Origin: Streptomyces caelestis
GTDB lineage: Bacteria > Actinomycetota > Actinomycetes > Streptomycetales > Streptomycetaceae
DNA: 64,000 nt
NCBI RefSeq assembly: GCF_014205255.1
Contig: NZ_JACHNE010000001.1
Span: 5,704,001 to 5,768,000 of the forward strand
Direction of reading: 5' to 3'
Below are positions 57,801 through 64,000 of the stretch, piece by piece (positions within the stretch are counted from its first letter, which is position 1; each line of letters opens with the position of its first letter). The translations under genes were made by a program, and so were the position numbers. The notes below the pieces were generated by a model. The model worked only from the letters and a program-made list of their open reading frames with translations. It made no database searches and had not been told where the DNA came from.

Positions 57801-58238
57801 TACCAGGTGCGCATCCGCGGCCAGATGGACCGCGTGGAGGCCGACGGCGAGGGCCGTGCCTACGTCGTCGACTTCAAGACCGGCAAACAGGCGCCCACCG
57901 GCAAGGAGGTGGAACGCCACCCGCAGCTCGCGGTCTACCAACTGGCGGTCCGCGAGGGCGCCGTCGACGACGTCTTCGACGGTGTGCGGCCCGAGCCCGG
58001 CGGCGCCGAACTCGTCCATCTGCGCCAGGGCGCCGCCCAGCGCGACGGCGGTGAGACCCTGCCCAAGGTGCAGGCCCAGGAGCCGCTGGAGGGGGAGTGG
58101 GTCGGCGACCTGTTGGCCACCGCGGCCGGCAAGGTCCTCGACGAACGGTTCACACCGACCGCCGGACAGCACTGCGCGCACTGCGCGTTCCGGGCCTCGT
58201 GCAGCGCGCGGCAGGAGGGCCGCCAGGTCGTCGAGTGA
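54882..58238 (+). CDS. adnA: AdnA subunit of the AdnAB helicase-nuclease
   Basis: From the GTG at 54882 (a GTG at 54840 is possible) the protein has 1118 residues. N-terminal UvrD-type motor: Walker A AGPGTGKTT near 60, VDEYQDTDPAQ (motif II), GDPDQSIYAFRG (III), TAHRSKGLEW (V) and YVAATRAGERL (VI). C-terminal RecB-type nuclease: ADGEGRAYVVDFKTGK (D-x-K) and PQLAVYQL. A Cys in TCALQWF and the final HCAHCAFRASC form a 4Fe-4S nuclease clamp. AdnAB resects double-strand breaks in place of RecBCD in actinobacteria and has been reported essential in Streptomyces. Confidence 0.94.
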   Translation: MSSSFSSSGLSHPRVRRGSRGAYRLVRTPPARLDPPLLDASQRSVVDHTTGPLLVLAGPGTGKTTTLVESVAERIARGGDPERVLVLTFSRRAAVELRDRMALRSGAARAPQATTFHSFCYALVRAHQDSDLFVEPLRLLSGPEQDVSVREMLAGQVDLERLGLAHVRWPDELRACLTTRGFADEVRAVLARTRELGLGPQALDAFARRTGRPDWRAAAAFLAEYLDVLDLQGVIDYAELVHRAVLLARRPEVAARLAARYDAVYVDEYQDTDPAQVRLLHALAGGGRTLVAFGDPDQSIYAFRGADVNGILDFPHAFPRADGRPAPVAVLRTSRRSGAALLAATRLLTQRMPLTRLPAEKVRAHRELAPVRDGGRVEAYTYPTSGTELDNIADILRRAHLEDGVPWSEMAVLVRAGSRTIPTVRRALTAAGVPVDVDGDDVPLRHEPAVAPLLTALRAVATAEAGTCGTGPAEPQDSERDTSSEDAPSTWPDTCWLDTETALTLLTSPLASMDAADLRRLGRALRDEERAAGNPLPPPSDLLLARALAEPERLAVHDPTYARGAQRLGALLGKARERLAGGGTAEEALWDLWEGTPWPTRLERAARRGGAAGRNADRDLDAVCALFATAARAEERTGGRGALNFLEEIEAEDIAADTLTRRAVRPDAVRLMTAHRSKGLEWRLVVVAGVQEGLWPDLRRRGSLLEADRIGRDGLAEPLTPGALLAEERRLFYVAATRAGERLVVTAVKAPADDGDQPSRFLTELGVEPKDVTGRPRRPLSVAALVAELRATTVDPRVSDALREAAARRLARLAALADEDGRPLVPSAHPYRWWGMFEPTESKVPLRDRDQPVVLSGSALDQLANTCALQWFLGREVKADAPATAAQGFGNVVHVLADEVASGHTPADLSVLMERLDSVWNALAFDAPWKSEQEKDNARVALERFLKWHVMDRIGRTPVASEHDFDVTLEAGDYQVRIRGQMDRVEADGEGRAYVVDFKTGKQAPTGKEVERHPQLAVYQLAVREGAVDDVFDGVRPEPGGAELVHLRQGAAQRDGGETLPKVQAQEPLEGEWVGDLLATAAGKVLDERFTPTAGQHCAHCAFRASCSARQEGRQVVE

Positions 58239-58317
58239 CCTATCGCACCACGTGTGCTGACCTGCGCTTCTTCCGCCCCGGGAAGCGATCCGGCCGCCGC
58301 TGTCAGTGGCCGCCGCT

Positions 58318-58329
58318 AGCCTCTCTGAC
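58318..58329 (+). promoter_or_regulatory. Possible leaderless promoter of adnB
   Basis: TAGCCT (58318-58323) lies 6 nt before the GTG at 58330. It would give a second, leaderless start for adnB in addition to read-through from adnA across 91 bp. No ribosome site precedes the GTG. Confidence 0.35.
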
Positions 58330-61300
58330 GTGTCCGCCCGTATCTCCGATCCCGAACAGCTCAAAGAACTCCTCGGCATCCCGTTCACCCCCGAGCAGAT
58401 GGCCTGCATCACCGCGCCGCCCGCCCCGCAGGTGATCGTGGCCGGAGCCGGCTCGGGCAAGACGACGGTGATGGCGGCACGCGTGGTGTGGCTGGTCGGC
58501 ACCGGCCAGGTCGCACCCGAGCAGGTGCTCGGCCTCACTTTCACCAACAAGGCAGCCGCCGAACTCGCCGAGCGCGTCCGCAAGGCGCTGGTCAAGGCCG
58601 GCGTCACCGACCCGGACGCCATCGACCCGGACAACCCGCCGGGCGAGCCGGTGATCTCCACGTACCACGCCTTCGCGGGCCGCCTGCTCACCGACCACGG
58701 CCTGCGCATCGGTCTCGAGCCCACGTCCCGGCTGCTCGCCGACGCGACCCGTTTCCAGCTCGCCGCGCGCGTGCTGCGCGAAGCCCCGGGGAGCTACCCG
58801 GCCCTGACCCGTTCCTTCCCGGACCTGGTCGGCGACCTCCTCGCCCTCGACGCCGAACTCTCCGAACACCTCGTGCGCCCGGAAGCGCTGCGCGCGTACG
58901 ACGCCGAGCTGCTGCTGACCCTGCGCGGCGGCAAGCTCACCAACGGCGACCTGCGCAAGGTCCCCGAGGCGGCAGCCGCCCGCCGTGAACTGGCCGACCT
59001 GGTGACCCGCTACCGGGCCGCCAAGCGCGAGCGGGACCTGCTCGACTTCGGCGACCAGATCGCCCTGTCGGCCCGGCTCGCGAAGATCCCCGAAGTGGGC
59101 CGTGTCCTGCGCGACGAGTTCCGGGTGGTGCTGCTCGACGAGTACCAGGACACCTCGGTCGCCCAACGCGTCCTCCTGGCAGGTCTGTTCGGCGAGGGCA
59201 CCGGCCACCCCGTCACCGCCGTCGGCGACCCCTGCCAGGCGATCTACGGCTGGCGCGGCGCCTCCGTCGCCAACCTGGACGACTTCCCCGAGCATTTCGC
59301 CCACGCCGGCGGCCGCCCCGCAACCCGGCAGGCGCTCAGCGAGAACCGCCGCAGCGGCGGCCGCCTCCTCGACCTCGCGAACGGCCTCGCGGAGCCCCTG
59401 CGCGCCCTGCACGCGGGCGTGGAGGCCCTCCGCCCGGCCCCCGGAGCCGAACGCGACGGCATGGTGCGCTGCGCCCTGCTGCGCACGCACGCCGAGGAGA
59501 TCGACTGGGCCGCCGACTCCGTCGCCCACCTCGTACGGACCGGGACGGCTCCCGGCGAAATCGCGGTCCTGTGCCGCACGGCGACCGACTTCGCGGAGAT
59601 CCAGGGCGCCCTGGTCGCCCGGGACATCCCGGTCGAGGTGGTCGGCCTGTCCGGGCTGCTGCACCTGCCGGAGATCGCCGACCTCGTCGCCGTCTGCGAG
59701 GTCCTCCAGGACCCCGGCGCCAACGCCTCCCTGGTGCGTCTGCTGACCGGCCCGCGCTGGCGCATCGGCCCGCGCGACCTCGCCCTGCTGGGGCGGCGCG
59801 CCCGGCTCCTGGTGTCCCACGCGCGCGTGGCGGGCGACGACGATCCGGACCGCCGGCTCGCCGAGGCCGTCGAGGGGGTCGACCCGGCCGAGGTGATCTC
59901 GCTCGCGGACGCCCTCGACACGTTCCTGGAGACGCCGCTGGACGGCCACGGGGACGACGACGGGCTGCCCTTCTCGCCCGACGCGCGCGTGCGCTTCGCC
60001 CGGCTCGCCACCGAGCTGCGCGAGCTGCGCCGCTCCCTGGCCGACCCGCTGATGGACGTCCTGCACCGCGTCCTCGCCGTCACCGGCCTGGAGGTCGAGC
60101 TGTCGGCGTCCCCGCACGCTCTGGCCGCCCGCCGCCGCGAGACCCTCTCCAACTTCCTGGACGTCGCCGCCTCCTTCGCCGCCGGCGACAACGAGGCCAC
60201 CCTTCTCGCCTTCCTCGGCTTCCTGCGCACCGCCGCCCAGTACGAGAAGGGCCTCGACAACGCCCTCCCCGGCGGCGAGAACACCGTCAAGGTGCTCACC
60301 GCCCACAAGTCCAAGGGCCTGGAGTGGGACGTCGTGGTCGTCCCCGGGCTGGTCACCGGCACCTTCCCCAGCAGCCAGGGCCGCGAGAAGTGGACCTCCC
60401 AGGGCAAGGTCCTGCCGCACCGGCTGCGCGGCGACGCCGACACCCTGCCCGACGTGGAGTCCTGGGACGCCAGAGGCCTGAAGGCCTTCCACGAGGCCAT
60501 GAAGGACCACCAGCACACCGAGGAACTCCGCCTCGGCTACGTCACCTTCACGCGCCCCCGCTCGCTGCTCCTGGGCTCCGGCCACTGGTGGGGACCCACG
60601 CAGAAGAAGCGCCGCGGACCGTCCGCGTTCCTCCAGGCCCTCCACGAGCACTGCGCCGCCGGGTACGGCGAGATCGAGGCGTGGGCGGACGAACCCGCCG
60701 AGGACGAGGAGAACCCGGCCCTGCACCAGGGCACCGCCGACCAGGTGTGGCCCCTGCCCCTGGACGAGGTGGCCCTGGCCCGTCGCCGCGCGGCCGCCGC
60801 GACCGTCCTGGCGCACCTGGAGGACCTCGCGTCCCACGAGGACGGCCACCCCGCGGCCGTGCACGACCCGGACGAGGCCGGCGACCCGGAGTGGCCGCCG
60901 CCCCCCGAGGACGACGAGCCTCCGTACGACGAACCGGACCCGTACGACGAACCGGACCCGTTCGACGACGATCCCTTCGACGACGCCCCCTCCGCAGAAG
61001 ACCCCTTTGAGAGCGATGCCCTCGCGGAGGATCCGGCCGCCCGGGACGCGCGGCCCGCGGACCGCCCCACGGTTCCCCACCAGGCGGCGCTACCGGAGCC
61101 CCCAGCCACGCGCCCACATCCCACGGCCCCGGACCACCCGCATCTCACGCCCGAGGAGGCCCGCACCGTCGCCTCCTGGGACCGCGACCTCGACGCCCTC
61201 ACCGGAGAACTCCTGCGCGCCCGCGACAGCGTCACCGAGGTCCCCCTGCCCGCGTCGCTCACCGCCTCCCAGCTGCTGCTCCTGGCCGCCGACCCGGACG

Positions 61301-61875
61301 GCCTCGCGCAGGAGCTGGCCCGCCCCATGCCCCGCCCGCCGCAGCCCGCCGCACGCCGCGGCACCCGCTTCCACGCCTGGGTCGAGGCCCGCTTCGAAGC
61401 GCTGAAGCTGCCGTTCCTGGAGCCCGGGGACCTGCCCGGCAGCGACGCCGAGATCGCCGACGAACAGGACCTGGAAGCCCTCAAGGACGCCTTCGAACGC
61501 ACCGGGTACGCGCACCGCACGCCCTACCGGGTGGAGGCACCCTTCCAGCTCGAGATCGCAGGCCGCGTCGTACGGGGCCGCATCGACGCCGTCTACAAGG
61601 AGGTCGACGGTCAGGAGACGACGTACGAGATCGTCGACTGGAAGACGAACCGCACCCGCACCGCAGACCCGCTCCAGCTGGCCGTCTACCGCGTCGCCTG
61701 GGCCGAGCAGCAGGGCGTGCCGCTGGAGTCGGTCACGGCCGCGTTCCTGTACGTGCGCAGCGGCGAGATCGTACGGCCGGACGATCTGCCGGACCGGGCC
61801 GCGCTGGAGCGGCTGCTGCTCGGGGAGCCGTCCGGTGAGGAACCGCACTCCGAGGACGTCAGTGCGGGCCGATAG
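58330..61875 (+). CDS. adnB: AdnB subunit of the AdnAB helicase-nuclease
   Basis: The 1181-residue protein (GTG at 58330; another at 58306) has a complete UvrD-type motor: Walker A AGAGSGKTT near residue 40, LDEYQDTSVAQR, GDPCQAIYGWRG, TAHKSKGLEWD and GYVTFTRPRSLLLG. A C-terminal RecB-type nuclease follows with VRGRIDAVYKE, EIVDWKT and LQLAVYR. An acidic Pro-rich linker of about 100 residues (60890-61140) sits between the motor and nuclease and is unlike the rest. It is the dominant translocating motor in the mycobacterial AdnAB. The TAG stop is also part of the next gene's -10 hexamer. Confidence 0.94.
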   Translation: MSARISDPEQLKELLGIPFTPEQMACITAPPAPQVIVAGAGSGKTTVMAARVVWLVGTGQVAPEQVLGLTFTNKAAAELAERVRKALVKAGVTDPDAIDPDNPPGEPVISTYHAFAGRLLTDHGLRIGLEPTSRLLADATRFQLAARVLREAPGSYPALTRSFPDLVGDLLALDAELSEHLVRPEALRAYDAELLLTLRGGKLTNGDLRKVPEAAAARRELADLVTRYRAAKRERDLLDFGDQIALSARLAKIPEVGRVLRDEFRVVLLDEYQDTSVAQRVLLAGLFGEGTGHPVTAVGDPCQAIYGWRGASVANLDDFPEHFAHAGGRPATRQALSENRRSGGRLLDLANGLAEPLRALHAGVEALRPAPGAERDGMVRCALLRTHAEEIDWAADSVAHLVRTGTAPGEIAVLCRTATDFAEIQGALVARDIPVEVVGLSGLLHLPEIADLVAVCEVLQDPGANASLVRLLTGPRWRIGPRDLALLGRRARLLVSHARVAGDDDPDRRLAEAVEGVDPAEVISLADALDTFLETPLDGHGDDDGLPFSPDARVRFARLATELRELRRSLADPLMDVLHRVLAVTGLEVELSASPHALAARRRETLSNFLDVAASFAAGDNEATLLAFLGFLRTAAQYEKGLDNALPGGENTVKVLTAHKSKGLEWDVVVVPGLVTGTFPSSQGREKWTSQGKVLPHRLRGDADTLPDVESWDARGLKAFHEAMKDHQHTEELRLGYVTFTRPRSLLLGSGHWWGPTQKKRRGPSAFLQALHEHCAAGYGEIEAWADEPAEDEENPALHQGTADQVWPLPLDEVALARRRAAAATVLAHLEDLASHEDGHPAAVHDPDEAGDPEWPPPPEDDEPPYDEPDPYDEPDPFDDDPFDDAPSAEDPFESDALAEDPAARDARPADRPTVPHQAALPEPPATRPHPTAPDHPHLTPEEARTVASWDRDLDALTGELLRARDSVTEVPLPASLTASQLLLLAADPDGLAQELARPMPRPPQPAARRGTRFHAWVEARFEALKLPFLEPGDLPGSDAEIADEQDLEALKDAFERTGYAHRTPYRVEAPFQLEIAGRVVRGRIDAVYKEVDGQETTYEIVDWKTNRTRTADPLQLAVYRVAWAEQQGVPLESVTAAFLYVRSGEIVRPDDLPDRAALERLLLGEPSGEEPHSEDVSAGR

Positions 61876-61885
61876 GCTCGTGACC

Positions 61886-63289
61886 ATGAGCCAGACCCCG
61901 GACAGTGTCGTCCGTACGTACATCGAGCAGCACCGCGCCGCCTTCCTCGACGACCTCGCCGAGTGGCTGCGCATCCCGTCGGTGTCGGCCCAGCCGGACC
62001 ACGCGCCCGACGTACGACGCAGCGCCGACTGGCTCGCCGCCAAGCTCAAGGAGACCGGGTTCCCGACGACTGAGGTCTGGCCGACCCCGGGCGCGCCGGC
62101 CGTCTTCGCCGAGTGGCCCTGTGACGACCCGCAGGCCCCCACGGTGCTGGTCTACGGCCACCACGACGTGCAGCCCGCCGCCCGGGAGGACGGCTGGGAC
62201 AGCGACCCCTTCGAACCGGTCGTCCGCGAGAACCGCCTCTACGCGCGCGGGGCGGCCGACGACAAGGGCCAGGTGTTCTTCCACACCCTCGGTGTCCGCG
62301 CCCACCTCGCCGCCACCGGCCGCACCACCCCCGCGGTGCACCTGAAGCTGCTGATCGAGGGCGAGGAGGAGTCCGGCTCGCCGCACTTCCGGGCCCTCGT
62401 CGAGCAGCACGCCGAGCGGCTCACCGCCGACGCCGTGATCGTCTCCGACACCGGCATGTGGTCCGAGGACACCCCCACCGTGTGCACCGGCATGCGCGGC
62501 CTCGCCGAGTGCGAGATACGTCTGCACGGCCCCGACCAGGACATCCACTCCGGCTCCTTCGGCGGCGCCGTGCCCAACCCGGCGACCGCCGCGGCCCGCC
62601 TCGTCGCCGCCCTGCACGACGAGCACGCGCGGGTGGCGATCCCGGGCTTCTACGACGGCGTGGTCGAACTCACCGACCGCGAGCGGGAACTCTTCGCCGA
62701 GCTGCCCTTCGACGAGCGGCAGTGGCTGCGCGCCGCCAAGTCGTACGCCACCCAGGGCGAGGCCGGGTACACCACCCTGGAGCGCGTCTGGGCCCGCCCC
62801 ACCGCGGAGGTCAACGGCATCGGCGGCGGCTACCAGGGCCCCGGCAGCAAGACCATCGTGCCGTCCTCCGCCATGGTGAAGCTGTCCTTCCGGCTGGTGG
62901 CGGGCCAGGACCCCGGCCACGTCGAGAAGGCCGTCCGCGCCTGGGCCGAGCAGCAGGTGCCCGCCGGGATCCGCTGCGAGATCACGTTCAGCGGGGCCAC
63001 GCGCCCGTGCCTGACGCCGCTGGACCACCCGGCCCTCCAGTCGGTCGCCCGCGCGATGGGCCGGGCCTTCGGGAAGCCGGTCCGCTTCACGCGCGAGGGA
63101 GGCTCCGGACCCGCTGCGGACCTCCAGGACGTCCTCGGCGCACCCGTGCTCTTCCTCGGCATCTCCGTCCCGTCCGACGGCTGGCACGCCCCGAACGAGA
63201 AAGTCGAACTCGACCTGCTCCTCAAAGGCGTCGAGACCACCGCATACCTGTGGGGCGACCTCGCCGAGCACTGGCGCCATGTGCCCTGA
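61886..63289 (+). CDS. M20-family dipeptidase
   Basis: The 467-residue protein is read from a leaderless ATG at 61886 (TAGGCT 61873-61878, 7 nt spacing; the hexamer contains the adnB stop). Metal-site motifs are visible: VYGHHDVQPA (His-x-Asp), GAADDKGQ (bridging Asp), EGEEESGSP (general base and metal Glu), VSDTGMW and the final HAPNEKVEL. A dimerisation lid (residues 195-330) contains GPDQDIHSGSFGG. Family members (ArgE/CNDP-like) hydrolyse dipeptides. The physiological substrate is unknown. Confidence 0.92.
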   Translation: MSQTPDSVVRTYIEQHRAAFLDDLAEWLRIPSVSAQPDHAPDVRRSADWLAAKLKETGFPTTEVWPTPGAPAVFAEWPCDDPQAPTVLVYGHHDVQPAAREDGWDSDPFEPVVRENRLYARGAADDKGQVFFHTLGVRAHLAATGRTTPAVHLKLLIEGEEESGSPHFRALVEQHAERLTADAVIVSDTGMWSEDTPTVCTGMRGLAECEIRLHGPDQDIHSGSFGGAVPNPATAAARLVAALHDEHARVAIPGFYDGVVELTDRERELFAELPFDERQWLRAAKSYATQGEAGYTTLERVWARPTAEVNGIGGGYQGPGSKTIVPSSAMVKLSFRLVAGQDPGHVEKAVRAWAEQQVPAGIRCEITFSGATRPCLTPLDHPALQSVARAMGRAFGKPVRFTREGGSGPAADLQDVLGAPVLFLGISVPSDGWHAPNEKVELDLLLKGVETTAYLWGDLAEHWRHVP

Positions 63290-63445
63290 GCGTCCCGTGC
63301 CGTCCGGACCGGCAGCGCGCGCGGGGCACACTGGAAGAGCCGCCCCAGCACCGCGCAACCCCGCCGGACCCGGTCGCCTCCCGCCGTACGTCCCGCTGAT
63401 CAGCCCGCCGAACCCGACCGTCCCACCGGGGAGTTGGAAGCACCC

Positions 63446-64000
63446 GTGACCACCTGGACCGACCAGAACGCCGACCGACCCATCTCGCTCACCGCACCGA
63501 GCGGCATCGACCGGGCCGCACACCACCGGCTCGACGAGGCCTGGCTCGCGGCGGCGTGGAGCCACCCCTCCACGCGCTGTTTCGTGGTCTCCGGCGGCCA
63601 GGTCCTCATCGACGAGACGCCGGACGGGCGCACCGAACTCGTCATGACGCCTTCCTTCGAGGCCCCCCTCACCGAGGCTCACCGCTACTTCCTCGGCAAC
63701 GACGAGGACGGCGTCAGCTACTTCGCCCTCCAGAAGGACTCCCTGCCCGGGCGCATGGACCAGTCCGCGCGGCCGGCGGGGCTGCGTGAGGCGGGCCTGC
63801 TCCTGTCGGCCCGGGACGTGGGCCTGATGGTGCACGCGGTCGGCCTGGAGAACTGGCAGCGCACCCACCGTTTCTGCTCGCGCTGCGGCGAGCGCACCGT
63901 CATCGCCGCGGCCGGTCACATCCGCCGCTGCCAGGCCTGCGGTGCGGAGCACTACCCGCGTACGGACCCCGCCGTGATCATGGCCGTGACCGACGAGGAC
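63446..64000 (+). CDS. nudC: NAD+ diphosphatase / deNADding enzyme NudC (5' part, cut by window edge)
   Basis: The reading frame from the GTG at 63446 (GGAAG upstream) runs to the edge of the window, 185 residues. The N-terminal domain includes residues up to VHAVGLENWQRTH, then the zinc ribbon CSRCGERT...CQACGAE (four Cys) and the start of the Nudix domain, YPRTDPAVIMAVTDED. The Nudix box itself is outside the window. NudC hydrolyses NAD(H) and removes NAD caps from RNA. Nothing visible is defective; only truncation by the window is certain. Confidence 0.88.
   Translation, partial: MTTWTDQNADRPISLTAPSGIDRAAHHRLDEAWLAAAWSHPSTRCFVVSGGQVLIDETPDGRTELVMTPSFEAPLTEAHRYFLGNDEDGVSYFALQKDSLPGRMDQSARPAGLREAGLLLSARDVGLMVHAVGLENWQRTHRFCSRCGERTVIAAAGHIRRCQACGAEHYPRTDPAVIMAVTDED

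Noticed and set aside
54810..58724. 1304-codon minus-strand open frame antisense to adnA
   Set aside because: Same effect; adnA motifs on the plus strand settle the coding strand.
1..64000. tRNA, rRNA, transposase or phage genes
   Set aside because: No clover-leaf-like sequences, rRNA words, IS transposase motifs or att-type repeats were recognised by eye.

Overview
The window is high-GC DNA with strong third-position GC bias, frequent GTG starts, many leaderless promoters and actinobacterial gene families. The content and order match a Streptomyces chromosome core (the region around SCO5138-SCO5190 in the S. coelicolor numbering, from memory). No rRNA, tRNA, CRISPR array, prophage or insertion sequence was recognised. 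Coding density is high.

Layout. 0-7.4 kb: a small secreted protein, a membrane-anchored protein, dapE, a LOG-family protein, a FolP2-type dihydropteroate synthase paralogue, a DivIVA-like membrane protein, tag, an enoyl-CoA hydratase and a DUF3117 protein. 7.4-12.8 kb: an envelope-stress block (methyltransferase, ECF sigma factor, zinc anti-sigma factor, HtrA protease, TatB) in the order of the mycobacterial Rv1220c-Rv1224 region. 12.9-19.5 kb: an unknown protein, then on the minus strand a soluble MgtE/CBS protein, a DUF1003 membrane protein and an Mrp ATPase, then a lipoprotein, an unknown protein and CorA with a long structured leader. 19.9-26.8 kb: SUFU-domain protein, MFS exporter, DUF6758, PHP phosphoesterase, MarC, a 50-residue protein, NYN nuclease and a hydrolase. 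26.9-35.8 kb: a DEAD-box helicase with a very long basic repeat tail, a ferritin-fold protein, DUF3107, a TetR regulator, an alpha/beta hydrolase and a DUF3152 metzincin-like protein with tandem repeats.

35.9-41.7 kb is a peptide ABC transporter operon (binding protein, two permeases, fused double ATPase). It is preceded by a leaderless 30-codon ORF ending Cys-Cys-stop, which looks like a cysteine-responsive attenuator. 41.8-46.6 kb is a tightly coupled operon (PelF-like glycosyltransferase, polytopic membrane protein, sugar-nucleotide epimerase, Spherulin-4 glycosidase-like protein). Its composition suggests a galactosamine-type exopolysaccharide system and it is the best candidate here for an undescribed system. 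46.6-54 kb: MoeZ, two paralogous S33 lipoprotein peptidases, and a large flippase-like protein containing a degenerate kinase-like domain. 54-64 kb: an alkyltransferase-like repair protein, a 24-codon small ORF, the AdnA-AdnB helicase-nuclease pair, an M20 dipeptidase and the 5' part of nudC, cut by the window edge.

Themes. Envelope stress (sigma/anti-sigma/HtrA/TatB) sits beside metal transport and nucleotide repair genes. At least seven transcription units have a TANNNT-like -10 hexamer 6-7 nt before the start codon, so leaderless translation is common here. All functional statements come from reading sequence motifs and remembered family knowledge. No database search was run.
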